Source: Chrysemys picta bellii (Eukaryota; Chordata; Testudines; Emydidae). From it: a stretch of 64,000 bases of DNA. The translations under genes were made by a program, and so were the position numbers. Each line of letters begins with the position of its first letter. Position 1 is the first letter of the stretch. Where the stretch lies: assembly GCF_011386835.1 (NCBI RefSeq), contig NC_088799.1, positions 103,439,546-103,503,545 on the forward strand, given 5' to 3'. Below, one piece after another: positions 11,783 to 23,508 of this stretch. Below the pieces are notes generated by a model, which saw only the letters and a list, made by a program, of their open reading frames with translations, ran no database searches and had not been told where the DNA came from.

Positions 11783-12244
11783 TCAGAAAGTCTGCAAATA
11801 GGTAACCTCACCTGCTGCAACATTAGAGTTCAGTCTGCAGGTGAGAGACCGGTGCAGCTGGTGCCAAGTCAAGGTGTATGACTGAGATTGCCTGAGAGTC
11901 CATGCTTGCCAAGATCTGAAAGATTTGGCCTGCTTCACGCAGCTTTGGTTCCCCCTGCCAAAGCAAGGTGATGGGAATGCCGCTGCATTCCCCACCAACG
12001 GTGTCTCTCCACTGCTAAATGCTCTGTTCTCGAGTCCCCAGCCTCCAAACAGAACACGGATGTGATCTGCCTTGTCAAATTCTTTTCCGCCAACCACGTT
12101 ACCATCAAATGTTATGACTTTGTGAGTTACTCTGTGCATAGCAAATCTGGCCGCGCTACCGTGACCTAGGAACGTCTTGATATCAATTGGCAGAGGGCAC
12201 AGGAGATACCTGTCAAACTCTGCATCCCCTGGGTCACTACGTCC
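11783..12244 (-). other. Open frame of unknown origin joined to CR1
   Basis: A minus-strand frame from 12307 to 11783 stays open for 174 codons. Its first about 20 residues (IQSNLDRLVK) are CR1-derived, from the segment at 12245 onwards. The following about 150 residues, including HKVITFDGNVV and EFDKADHIRVLFGGWGLENR, match nothing I recognise and do not continue the CR1 protein. The junction may be a deletion within CR1 that fused it to another repeat, or CR1 may have landed next to an old processed copy. There is no start codon context or promoter to suggest a gene. Confidence 0.3.
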
Positions 12245-12555
12245 CTGCTGAATTAAAATGCATTTTACCAAGCGATCCAGATTACTCTGTATGACTGCCC
12301 TCATCATTACTTACCACTCTGCCCAATCTTTGGGTCATCCACAAATTTTATCACAAGATTTTATAGTTCATTCCAGATCATTGATGAAAACGTTGAATAG
12401 CGTCACGCCTAGTACCGATCCCTGAGGAACACAGCTAAAAACACCTCATTCCATGATTCCCCACTGACAACTACTTTGAGAGCGGTCAGCCCGGCCGTAA
12501 CTCATATCACGTATGCTTTATTGACATGGTATAGTGCTAATTTTCTAATCACTTA
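12245..12555 (-). mobile_element. CR1 LINE reverse-transcriptase fragment
   Basis: Read on the minus strand, this carries decayed CR1 coding words. They include a piece like 'ctcagggatcggtactaggc' (PQGSVLG region), 'tttcatcaatgatctgga' (FINDLE), 'aaatttgtggatgaccca' (FVDDP, the Asp-Asp motif) and 'ctggatcgcttggtaaaatg' (LDRLVK). Frame changes and stops make it non-functional. It covers only the palm and following part; neither the 5' nor the 3' end of the element is present. Confidence 0.75.
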
Positions 12556-14999
12556 CAAAAGCGTAAGTATACATCTACCCAGTTACCTTTCGCAAACAAA
12601 CATGTCATCACATCAAAGAGCGAAATCAGGTTTGTTAAGATATAGAATTGGCTCAGCACATGCACTGGACACCTATCCACTAGAGTGCTGCCGATGGAAA
12701 CTTTTGCCCTAAGTGCACATACAAAGCAATACACACCTCCCCTTATTTGACAGTCAGAGCAGTCAGCGTTCAGTTTAAGGAAGTGCCCCCTCAGCCTCTC
12801 CTATCCCCAAATTCCTATTCTTGGGACTGTGTCTTAAAACTGAGCTTTTTGCACTTTATTTTATTTTAACAAGTTATTCCTCAAATGCTCCCAAACCGCA
12901 TGACATTTCCAAATCCTGAACTTCCTACTCATTACAAGTGAAAACGTGCATTGTTACACAGCTATCCCCGCGTTCTGAGCAGGCCCCCCGGAGCGTGTGC
13001 GCACGCGCGTGTCAGAGAGACACTTATTCTCCTGTTGAGCTACTTCAGTGCTTACACTTAAAAGATAAAGCTGAGAACAACTTTTGACCTGCCTGCCTAT
13101 ATATAGCACATGTGCAAATCACCCTATCTAGGCATCTGATCATGGAAAATGTTACTCCAGGGTCACTAACTGCATAACAACTAGCAATAATGACCAAGGT
13201 CTTCTGCTTCATATTTTCATCTTTCACAGCAAAATCAAGCAAGAAATTCCAGACAATTTCCCCTTCAGGAGTCACTGAATAGGGATGACATCATACACCT
13301 GGGTTATCAATTCTTTTTTTAAATCGTGCTTAACGGGGGTTTCTATTGATAGGAACATGCGCCACATAATGAGTTTTAAGTACAAGAATCAGAAGGCCAA
13401 TTTATGTCAAATGGCTACTCTGATCCTGGAACTGTTACACATACCTAGGTTGCTTTCCAAGAAAGCAACATCAGCATCAAAGCCAGGATCATTCCATTTC
13501 ATTGCTGGATGCCTGGAAAATTGCCTTGGAATAAGAAGAAACCAACATTTTCCTTTAGACATAAGGACTGTCTAACCGCAATAGTGACTGTCAAAGCTGC
13601 CTGACTGTGTTTACAAATACTCGGGATTGGGGACGTCCCTGCCTCCATGAAGAGAGGTGGAGTACCTTTGAGCTCCACAGCTAGGACCGTCTCTCTCAAG
13701 GGATGCTGGCGTTTCAGCAGTAACCAGCCAGTGGAACGTCAGACACCTCACTGGCCAGAGTGCGAGACGAAATTGCTATTTTACTCATACGTCCAAAATC
13801 TTAACTTGATCAACGGAGTTACGGCCTTACAGAAGTCCAACCAACCTCCGAAAGAAAATCAGGTCAGAATACAGTTCCTATTTTATTCAAAACAATGTTC
13901 AAAAGATAGGGCATGAATTATCCCTTTAAAAAGGAGTTCTCTTTCTTGTATAGTTAAGATTCATAATCAGGACAATTGATAGGAGGGGGCTTCAAAGGAC
14001 AGGTCTTCAGCAGTGAACGCAAACTTTTGCACATGCTCAAGCTCCGCCACACACCTGCATCCCATGTTCAGGCAGAGATGGGCATCCTGGAGTTTGCACG
14101 TACACAAAAGCCATGGGGCACTTTTGAAAATTTAATCATGTAAACTAACTAAACCTTTGTTCTTAATTCAAGGATACTGTACTAACAAGCAGGAATGCCT
14201 CAATGCTGAATAGGTCTGAGTGCCTGCAGGTCTCTGCTCTAAAACCAGCTCTGATATCTTGGAAGTCCAGCAGTACGTGTGTGAATCAACAGCTAGCTCT
14301 CGTAACAAGGATATATTATATAAAGGCCCAAGGCTCATTTCTTTCTTTCATTCCTAACAAAAAAACCAAAAGCATCATTCATCACCTTCTGGCTGGCAAT
14401 CTGTGATGGAGTCACATCAACATTTTTGAACTAAAACAATGGGTCCGATTCAATCTTGGAGTAACTATTAAGGTAAACACAGATGAACTGGGCTGTTGTT
14501 TGCAGGGAGATAATGATCTACCCAGCTAACAGCCCTAGCCCAGGCCCCAGCAAAGCCGGAGCTCTCTGCAATCTAATTCAATAGGATTCCCTGAGTGAAA
14601 TGTCCAAGATTCAGGGTGAGACTTTCCCAGATCCATTGAAACCCGAATCCCCTTTGCTAACTTGTAAGCTGGGTGAGAGGGGTCAGGCCGCCTGGGAGTG
14701 GGTGTGGAATAGGGGATGTATTCCAAACTGGTGTGTGTTTGTGGAGAAAGTGATGGAAATAACGGATTGTTGTGCAGCGAGCCCAGGGAGGGAGGCAGGG
14801 GCTGATGTCGGGGTTTCCCCCTCCCCCAGGACTGGCTGCTTCCTGCCACAGTCTGAACTTACAAGCCAGCATGCTGACACACATTCTGTCCCCCAAACAC
14901 ACCGTCTCTCCCCCCCCCACACACACACACTCCCCCCGCCCTTCAGTTGAAAAGCAGCTGGCAATGTAGTAGGATGGGATTGGGAAACCTGCATCATGT
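12556..14999. other. Mostly unassigned DNA with low-complexity tracts
   Basis: About 2.4 kb without a recognised gene or element. It contains an alternating purine-pyrimidine tract at 12993-13012. It also has a C9 run followed by (CA)6 at 14910-14930. The overlapping open frames at 14535-15108 on both strands come from this GC-rich, low-complexity section and are not gene-like. Confidence 0.5.
12993..13012. repeat. Alternating purine-pyrimidine tract
   Basis: Twenty bases alternate strictly between purine and pyrimidine (gcgtgtgcgcacgcgcgtgt), mostly CG and TG steps. Tracts of this type are known to adopt the Z form under negative supercoiling. Nothing around it suggests a promoter, so function is not implied. 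Confidence 0.8.
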
Positions 15000-15224
15000 G
15001 ACTCTGTGCCTGCCCCATGAGGCATTGCAAACCCTTCCCAAAGCATCCTGCAGCCAGTTGCACAGTGGGATAGCTACCCACAATGCACTGCTCTCTTTGC
15101 CGTTGCAAGAGCTGCTAATATGAATGTGCTCCAGCAGCACAAGGAGCCCAGTGTGGACACGCAACAGTGGTTTAATTCCAGCATTTTAATAAATGGTGCA
15201 GAAACTTACCAGTGTAGACATAAC
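15000..15224. mobile_element. Remnant of a short DNA transposon (MITE)
   Basis: Contains words typical of turtle MITEs, such as 'cagtgggatagctacccaca', 'ccagtgtggacac' and a terminal 'accagtgtagacataacc' that resembles the GTGTAGACA ends of the Harbinger-like elements at 22556, 26195 and 47078. The left end and target duplication are not clear, so boundaries are approximate. Confidence 0.45.
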
Positions 15225-15229
15225 CTCTG

Positions 15230-17867
15230 AGCAAAAACTCTTGTAGCAGTCCTTTGTTGTGTCATCTACCCTCAGACTTGGGCTTGGGGTAGAGATGTGC
15301 AGAGCATAGTAAGAGGTCTTCCCCTCAGTGACTGTCTGTAGTTAGCGGTTAGACTCCATTCTCCCACTGGCACTTCATTTGACATCACTGCTCACTGATT
15401 AGTATTCAAGCGGCTTCCGTAAAGCGGTGCGATGCCTGAGGAGCTAGAGAGACAGTCGCGTGGGGAACAATATGAAGTTGCATCCATGGGCAAAAAACCC
15501 TCATGTGAGTAGAAAAATACACTGGAGAAATTTCTGGTGTGGGGAGGAGCGTCTTTAAATCGTTCTGTTAGGTTTGTTGCCTGAGGCAAAGCCCGTACAT
15601 ATCTGTGAAGTGCATGCATTTTGCCCGGGGGAAGCGCTACACACTTCCAGGGCACATTGGTTTGAGAAGCAGGGATGTGACTTGCAGGGGATGGGTCTGT
15701 CTGTCAGTTCACAAAGAAGTCCTTTTGCTGTTACGTAATTTGTAAGGAGCTGGAGAAACATTTCTTTGTTTAAAACCACAAATTACTTTCCGTGAAGAAT
15801 CGCTCTCCAAGGAGGAGAGGGACCTGCATCGTGCGGCTAAGACAATTGCCTCTCTGCCTGTTGAAGCATGCTAACTACTTTTATCCATAATTCAACAGCC
15901 CTTTTAACCAGGCAAATGCTGGAAGAGGTGGGATGAGCCTCCTTGTCACTTTCAGGAAAGGCGTAAAACATTCCATGCGGGCAACAAAATGTGCGGGAAA
16001 TCAATCAGCCCTGTGTGATTCCAGTCATCAGCCAATCAGGAAAGTGAACTGTTATGCTTTTAAGGGTAAAATAATTAGAGCAGCAGATTGACCTGCCCTG
16101 TCCTTCCTTTGAAAGCTCTGTGAGCTAAGGACTTAGTCCCTAAGTAATGCTATAGCCAACCACAACCCAGACAGCCCGGGATCCGATCCACCTTCCGCGA
16201 AAGTCATTGATGTCACAGAGTTACCTGGGGCCACATATTACCAACCGTCAGTCCTACACGTGATCAGTAAAAGTGGGATCTTCCGAAGTTTTCCACATGG
16301 GCCTAACTCTGCCCCCGCTGGAGTCAATGGTAACAGTGGGGGACTTCCGAAGAGCCCGATTTTCAGACCCAGACGCCAGTTCTGCCGACCCATATGTATG
16401 CCTAACTTTAAATACGTGAGCTGTTCAACTAATGGCAATGGCATTACTCACCTGCATAAAGCTAAGCACATTCACAAATGTTTGCAGGATCAGGGCCTTA
16501 AACTGGATACTATCTACTATGTGTGAATGCGAGTCAGGCTCATGCATTCACTACCTCTAGTAGTAAGGGTTTCCAGAATCAGGCCCTAATTCATGAACCT
16601 ACGTGGTGATTTGGGGAGAAGCCCGTCTGTACAATGAATGAATTCCGAATGACGTTATTAAGTTGTTACTACAAACACTGCGTATCATGAAATGCCTCTA
16701 TGGAAATGTGGAATCCAGCTAGGCTGGCAGGGCCTGGAGCATGTACCCACGGGACTAAAGGTTAACTACTCCATTGACCCAACAATTGTACTCTGACCAC
16801 ACCATGGGTATGCGAAGGAGATTGGCCAACGCTAGGAGAACCAGTTTTCTCCAACCCCACAACAGAGGGGTAGCGTTTGGATAGTAGAAAGTTTCCAAAT
16901 AGGATAAAAAGACAGAGGTGACAAAGCTGGGGTTTTAAAAAAGGACTCACGGGGGGAAGGCTTTGAGAAGGACAAGAAGCTTTGGGCAGGAGAGGGGAAG
17001 AGACAGGCATCTTTCCTAGCACGGGAGACCTGCTTTAGCTGTGGGACCAAGCGAGCTGGCCAAGAGAAAAGGGCTCCTTGGTTCAGAAGACAACTCATGA
17101 GCAGCAGAGGGAGCCTAGGATGTATCCAGAGGTCTTTTACTCCACCCTGAAGAATGTTCCAGAGTGGTGAGGAAACGGAGGCAGGGAAATGAGTGTAGGG
17201 AGCATTATTTTTGTCTAGGTCTGTGTATTTCTGGTGCTACTAGGAGCAATGGTGTTATACTCCTGCGCAACATGTGTATGTGTGTGAGTGAAATGTGTTA
17301 CAGGTATCACATGCCCCTGAAGAGGTAAACGGTAAAGCCAGAGCACTCAGATGGCTGGAGTTCTGGAAGAGGGTGTGTTTAAGCTCTGGGGGAGTCTGAA
17401 GGGTTAGCCCTGGTCCCAGGAGCTAGGCAGTTGGAGTGCAGGGTTGCAGCTCTCAGCAGGTGCTAGACAGAGGATGTGTACCTTGAGAGGGCACCTAAAG
17501 ACCACACATTACGGGCAGGACCTGGACTCCATTCAGACTCCAGAGGCTTAAAGCAAGCAGGGACTTAGGGGTTGGATCCCCTCACAGCAGTCTGGAGAGC
17601 ATCTTGGAGGGGGAACTTAACTAGATATGTGACTCCTACCATAGCTGGTTTAATGTGTATGTGTGTGCAAATGTCAGCTTAAATTCTTTAACCAACCAGT
17701 TATTAAACTATACAGCGTTTCTGGCTTTAAATAAGTGGGAAAAGAACACGTTAGATTAAAGCTTGCACGTGATTAACACGGGCAATTGTGATCTCTATTA
17801 CACAATGAGAAGCCAGAAAAGTTATATCACTGGTGCAAATGACTGGCCCCAAAGCAGCATTAATTAA
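15230..17867. other. Mostly unassigned DNA
   Basis: About 2.6 kb without a gene. At 16262-16366 lies a piece with 'ctggagtcaatgg' and 'agcccgattttcag', related to a degenerate motif that recurs at 43825, 57881 and 60310. The rest is unassigned; open frames are short and random. Confidence 0.45.
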
Positions 17868-18047
17868 TGGAGATATCCCATCTCCTAGAACTGGAAGGGA
17901 CCTTGAAAGGTCATCGAGTCCAGCCCCCTGCCTTCACTAGCAGGACCAAGTACTGATTTTGCCCCAGATCCCTAAATGGCCCCCTCAAGGATTGAACTCA
18001 CAACCCTGGGTTTAGCAGGCCAATGCTCAAACTACTGAGCTATCCCT
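17868..18047 (-). mobile_element. tRNA-derived turtle SINE (Cry type)
   Basis: On the minus strand it starts 'agggatagctcagtagtttg' and contains 'gggttgtgagttcaatcc' (B-box region) and 'ccatttagggatctggggc'. It ends with 'gacctttcaaggtccc' and a terminal GGGATATCTCC. It has the same tail as the copy at 9479-9671. The tRNA head keeps both polymerase III boxes nearly intact, so this is a fairly young copy. No clear duplicated target was found. Confidence 0.85.
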
Positions 18048-20999
18048 CCCTCCCCAATTCAGTTATAGAAAATACAAAATACTACATCGTTAGTTTTATA
18101 TAAACTGCTCATTCCTTTAAAAATGCTGGAAGGGTTGATGATAAAAGCCTGGCATATTACACATGAAGATAATTAACGATTATGTCAAATGAAAGCCAAA
18201 AAGCACACCCGCGTACTGCAACAGACACGCACTCCACAGGGGTGGCCGGGGTCTGCTGTTTGACAAGCTAGCTCTGTCTGGGATGCTCTCAGCCAGTCCC
18301 ACCTAGAATAAATGTAGGTTTGAAAAGAACAATTAAGTAAAGAAGCAGCCAAGACCCATCAAGTCTGCCCCCCTCCGTCTAGCCTACCGATTGCTGGCCC
18401 TTTCTCCAAGCCTGCAGGGGAAGTTGAATAATCTCCTGGGCTTTGTGATGCCAGGCTCTTGTGAAATCAGAACAATGTGTGAGCGCTAAGGAAGAGCTCT
18501 GGCTTGTTTACAAACCAGCCTCTGTTTCCCATTCCTGGTTGGATTTAGAAGATCTAAATCCAGAGTCCCCAGACTCTGACTCGCAGTGAAACATTCCAGG
18601 CAATCCAGGCAACATTCTCTCTCTCTCCATTTTTTTAAAATGTCCATATTTCCCAGATATCTCATTTCGCCCTATTCGAGAATGAAATCTGCTGTAAGGA
18701 CTTCCCGGGGCTCCCTTTCTCAAGCAATTCCCTGAGCGCAGAGAAAATGGGGAATGTGGTTTTTTGATCCCTGACTTTTAAGTGCACACCGCTGAATGTC
18801 ATCAGCACTTCTTCCATGGACACCAGGACAGAGTTGAAAAAGGCTCAACTTTCTGCCATTTCTTCTGACATTCTGTGCGTTAATTACGTGACATTTGGGA
18901 TACTGCTGCTCCATCTGCTCACAACTAATCACCAAAATGAGAATAGGGAAAAAACAGAAATATGGCATTGGTGTCTAGCCATTATTTGTAATAGGCTAAA
19001 TGTTTACTGGCGACATGCACACACGCTATCTTATCCACACACACCCCCATTCGTCCACGGAGTTATCTCCCCACATGGGGCTTTTATGCAGTGTAACTGC
19101 AAAATAAAAGGCACCAACTTCTGCTGCATGTGCCTGAATTTCTATGGAAATAGGGGGAAATTTGGAGGATGTCAGCCAGCCTAGCAGTGTCTACAAGTCG
19201 CTGTAGTAGAAAAGGATGAGCCCTAAACCTTTGTAATCCCCCATCAGAAATGTCTGTTGCAGAGTTGGGACCACAGAGGAGAACTTTATAAATTAAGGGC
19301 TAGACCCTGGGCTGAGGGAGAGGCAGAGATGTCTGCACAGCACCCTTGTGCACCCCTGACCATCCTGGGCTGGGTCAGCCCCTGGTGTGATTTATAACAA
19401 CCTCCGGGCTGCTGTGAATCGTGCCCACTTGAAAAGCCCACAAAGGGGCCATAACACTGCTGGGGGAGGAGTAACTGGGCTGCAATGCAGCACACCTCCA
19501 CACCCGCCTCACACCTCTCTCCCCAACACACACCGCTGTGCTAGCTGGAGCCAGGAAGGGGTAGTTTAGAGACAGCTATTCCAGCTTCCTACCTATTCTC
19601 AGCTGGCCGGAGAGCTGCCAAGGGGCCATTTCATGGGCTAGAATCTGACCCTAAACCTTTTTGGCCCCCGAGATACTGTTTAGTCAATATTGTTACCTTC
19701 TGAGCAGGCACCACTCACACTCCTCTCTCTCCTCTCTGGGGTGCTGCTGGGCAACACTAAAGTGCTTAGCACGTCCTTCTCAGGCAACAAAACCAGCAGA
19801 GCTGCTGCCGAGCGAGAGCCTATTGCAGTATGAAATGTTACCACTGGCCCAAGCTCCAGCGGCTTCCCTTGCTAAGGAGCGCCTCACAGCCCAGTACGCC
19901 CGTCTAGAACGGGTTCAGATTCCCTACAGAGTGCACTGCATTGAGCCAGTGTAGAGCTTGTAAAACACATTGAGATCAGACACCCACACTAATTAAACAC
20001 AAATATTGGAACTTTCACTGGATAACAAGTTGTCCACATATATTTGTTTACATGGACCCTAGTTACAGTTTCCAAGGTGCATTTTACTTCAAAGGTACAT
20101 TATCGTATTTTGATGCTCACTTCTTTTGCTGCTTCTACCTCTAACATCTTTGGTTCATTAATAAGGTAAAAAAAAAATAAAAAGATAGAAAATGCAATTC
20201 CCATTACTTATATTTTGTTATTTTCTTTTCCCCCAGAAGTAAATTGTTTTTATCTGTAATTCGGCCCAGTTTGTAAGGTTTGCTTTTTCTCAATGGAACC
20301 CACTCCCATTCAGTCTTCCCTTGGTGACATCTTCATTTAGAACATTTGATGACAAATCGGCATGAACCCTTCTTTCTGAATGCAGCTCTCTCCCCTTGTG
20401 TAGTTTCCTATCACATTTCCTCGAGTAAAACCTGGCACACCTAACACACAGGCTCATCTTAATTTCAGACAAAAGGACCTTATCTCCTATAGCTCTTTGA
20501 TCACCCAACTAGAGTAGTGATTAGTTTCCATGGAGCTGTGATGCCAATTCTTAAGAGATCTCCCACTCTCCAAGCAGGGAGGCGGCCTTGCATTACCTTC
20601 ACTCTTTGCACACCATTATTCACTCAGACAGCCCGATGTAAAAGGTACTGCTTGGAGAATGTGTTCCCTCCTTTTCCTCTTTCAAGAAAACACCCTCTTT
20701 AATCTATTGCCATCGATCAGTTGGAAGATGAATGCTCTGCCCTGGGCTGCAGAGCGGTGGAGCAGCAGGAGCACCCAGGAGCTAGATAAGACTTTGTTCA
20801 AAAGCAATAAAATAACTCTGCAATTATTGTCTCCGATAGTCTACCGTGAATACGAGAGCCGCTTTCATTATAAACTAATTAACCATGAATAGCTGTCAGA
20901 CTCTCACTCTATCCATCTCAATCATTTAGCAGTAACTCTGCTCGGCGGGATGCCAAGATTGGTTTCCAGTGGCTCCAAACAATGCCTCGTTGCCACAGA
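18048..20999. other. No gene or repeat recognised
   Basis: About 3 kb of unassigned DNA. The open frames (for example 122 codons at 18816-19184) have no protein-like composition. A short A-rich run lies near 20167-20185. No exon or transposon end was recognised. Confidence 0.5.
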
Positions 21000-22426
21000 G
21001 TCAAAGGTCAGACGGGACCCCCAGATCATCTGTGTATCTCAAGCCACCAACACCCCTTTGCTCCCCCACACTGAGCCCAATAACCAACACTGGATCCCAG
21101 CATTACAGCGCTCAGGAGACTAGAATGTGATGTGCCACAGGCAGAGAACAGGAGGGTCGAGGGGCACTAAGGCCCCTGCAATGGCAGGGAAATGATTCAA
21201 TGAGATGCCCCCAGATAATCCTAGCAAGTGACCTGCACCTTGCACCACAGAGGAAGGCAAAAAACGCCAACCCCACTGCCAGTCTGACCTGGGGAAAGAT
21301 TCCTTCCCAAGCCCACACATGGCGATCAATTAAACTCTGAGTCTGTGAGCGAGAACCAGCCAGAACAAGTGCCTGAGAAAGAGAATGCTCAGTGCCTGCT
21401 CACAGAACTGGCCCACCTTGTCCAGAGTCCCATTTCCAGCCAGGGAGGCCAAACTTCCTCCCCCAGAATACTGGCAAGGAATCCCTTGCTGACCCCTGCA
21501 GGTGGCCATCTGAAGCCCTGAAGCTTGAGCTCTAGAAATGTAAGACACGAACTGGAAGGGACACCTAGGGCTGCTGATGCCTGCGTTTACCCCCGTGATG
21601 TATTTATAGAGAACAAGCATATCCCCTCTTTGTGCTAGGCTAAACAAGCCAAGCTCTTCCAGTCTCTGCTCATAAGACAGGTCCTCCATTCCCCGATCAT
21701 CCAAGTAGCTCTTCTCAGCACCTGTTCCACTTGGAAATCCTCTTTCCCAAACACAGGTAATATGGGTTGAACATGAATGACCGAACTGTACCCAGTACTC
21801 CAGATGAGGTCTTCCCAGTGCCTTGTACAATGGCTGCCTCTACTGGAAATTCCTCACAGGATACATCCTAGGATCGCATCTGCTTTTTTCACAGCCACCT
21901 CGTCGTCATCCTGTGATGGACCCACACACCCAGATCTCTCTCTTCCTCTCCCACTTCCAACCAACGAGCCCCCAGCTTGAAGCAAAACTTCTTAGTATGT
22001 GACCCTAAGCATATGATCTTACACTTTGTACTACTGAATTTCATCCCACTTCTGTCACTCCAGGCTTCGAGGTCATCCAGCTTTTCCTGTCTAATAATCT
22101 GACCCTCTCCTGTATTGACGGTGCCTCCCAGCTTTGTACCATCAGGACATTTCATTAGCGCTCTCCTCTGTTTTCTGTCAAGCTCATTAATAATAATATT
22201 GACTAAAATTGGTCCCAAGACAGATCCTTGAGGAACTCCACTAGTACCCTCCCTCCAGTCCGACAGGTCACCTTTCAGCACAATCCATTGCCTTCTCCCC
22301 TTTAGCCAGGTCCTTATCCACTTTACAATACTCATACTGATCCCTATCTGCTCTAATTTAACTAATAATTTCCCATGTGGTACCATGTCAAATGCTTTAC
22401 TGAGTCCAAGTATATTAGATCTACTG
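21000..22426 (-). mobile_element. CR1 LINE, interrupted by a hAT-like element
   Basis: A minus-strand CR1 whose 3' end lies near 21000 ('ggtcagacgggaccc', the complement of the usual CR1 tail). Its long 3' untranslated region covers roughly 21000-21330. The coding part runs from there to 22426, where it is cut in the palm domain by the hAT-like element starting at 22427. I could not find the rest of this CR1 on the far side of the insertion (after about 23752). Either the flank was later deleted or the CR1 had been truncated there already. Confidence 0.85.
21330..22426 (-). pseudogene. CR1 reverse transcriptase remnant
   Basis: Reading from 22426 downwards, the frame gives LSKAFDMVPHGKLL (first catalytic Asp region), VKWIRTWLKGR, DWREGTSGVPQGSVLGPIL (intact motif B), then CPDGTKLGG where family members have FADDTKLGG. 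The second Asp is replaced by Gly, so the active site is lost. Next come KCKIICLGSHTK and the C-terminal pieces RPHLEYWVQFG and MEDLSYEQRLEELGLFSLAQR in other frames. The open frame at 21889-22491 looks longer than it is because its first 20 or so codons translate the hAT-like insertion. Confidence 0.85.
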
Positions 22427-22555
22427 CAGTGGTTCTCAGCCAGTGGTATGTGAACCCCTGGGGGTACGCAGAGAAATTCCAGGGGGTACATCAGCTCATC
22501 TAGATATTTGTCGACATGCTATATATACAGCACTACCGAAATCAGTACAAACTAA

Positions 22556-22838
22556 GGCTACATCTTCACTACGGGGGGGTCGATTTAAGATATGCAAATT
22601 CAGCTACGCGAATAGCGTAGCTGAATTCGACGTATCGCAGCCGACTTACCCCGCTGTAGGGACGGCGGCAAAATCGACCTCTGCGGCTTCCCGTCGACGG
22701 CGCTTACTCCCACCTCCGCTGGTGGAGTAAGAGCATCGATTCGGAGATCGACTGTCGCGTCCCAACGGGACGCGATAAATCGATCCCCGAGAGGTCGATT
22801 TCTACCCGCCGATTCAGGCGGGTAGTGTAGACCCAGCC
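22556..22838. mobile_element. Harbinger-like MITE with chained hairpins
   Basis: A 283-bp element with ends GGCTACATCTTCACTAC and GTAGTGTAGACCCAGCC, flanked on both sides by TAA, the 3-bp target duplication typical of PIF/Harbinger transposons. It has no coding capacity. Inside are consecutive hairpins: AATTCAGCTACGC with its exact complement after a 5-base loop (near 22598-22628), one bulged stem around 22707-22732, TCGCGTCCC/GGGACGCGA (near 22755-22775) and CTACCCGCC/GGCGGGTAG (near 22802-22825). It sits inside the hAT-like element. Confidence 0.8.
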
Positions 22839-22872
22839 TAAAACTTCATGCAGTGACTTGTTTATATGGCTC

Positions 22873-23508
22873 TGTAACGGGTTCACTCACCCCTCCGGCG
22901 CCTACTCGTGGCTGTCCCAGGGAGTAGCTCTGGAGCCAGTGCACCCTACTCTGGTGGTGCTCCACCACTCACCTCTTCTGTTCCTGGACCTACGTCCCTC
23001 CGAGGACCGCGGTGTTCTCTTCAGGGACACAGGCCCCCAGCCATGCCATGCTCTGTGTTCCTCCCTTCCAAAAGTCGTCTCTGCAATCCCTGCCCAGTCA
23101 CGTCTCCCAGTGGTGACTGCAGTGTGTATAGCCACTTCCCCAATGGCGAGGAAGGCGGGGGAGGACCCAGGACCCTACTCTGGGTCCCAGCCCAGGGATC
23201 CTGTAGAAGGCCGCTGTTTGCTGGACCCCTTCTGAGTCCTCAGTACATTTCCCTGGGCCACTTCCCTGCAGGCCCAGCACCCTCTTCGCCCTTCCTCAGG
23301 GCCTCAGCCTGCCGGGCAGCCAGTCCTCCTCCCTCTTTGAGCTCCAGGTGACTGAAGCTGCTGTGCCCTGCAGCCCTTCTTATATGGGCCTGCCTGGCCC
23401 TGATTGGCTGCTCCTAGCAGCCCTTCTCTGATTGGCTGCCTCCTACACAGCCTCCCTAGGACTCTATTAACCCCTTAGAGCCTAGTGTAGGGCAGGCACC
23501 CCATCACA
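22873..23508 (-). mobile_element. Solo LTR of a retrovirus-like element
   Basis: A 636-bp segment that, on the minus strand, begins TGTGATGGGG and ends CCCGTTACA, so it has the TG...CA ends of an LTR. It is flanked by GGCTC and TGCTC (4 of 5 bases), a 5-bp target duplication in the hAT-like host sequence. On the minus strand two CCAAT boxes (23431-23435 and 23403-23407) precede a TATAAG box near 23380-23385, in the correct order for a U3 promoter. No internal gag-pol-env lies beside it, so it is the product of recombination between two LTRs. Five-base duplications occur in Gypsy and ERV groups; I cannot decide between them. Confidence 0.75.
23380..23435 (-). promoter_or_regulatory. LTR U3 promoter elements
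   Basis: Two copies of AGCCAATCAG on the minus strand, 28 bases apart, lie about 20 and 50 bases upstream of CCCATATAAGAAGG. This is the standard CCAAT and TATA arrangement of retroviral U3 regions. Whether it still drives transcription cannot be told from the sequence. Confidence 0.55.

Noticed and set aside
14535..15108. Several overlapping frames of 104 to 141 codons
   Set aside because: They result from C-runs and CA repeats and from a MITE remnant; composition is low-complexity.
22503..22552. Target duplication for the hAT-like element at 22427
   Set aside because: The left flank ATCTACTG has no convincing copy after 23752; the nearest (AAGTACTG at 23759-23766) matches at 6 of 8 bases and would shift the right end, so I left it unresolved.
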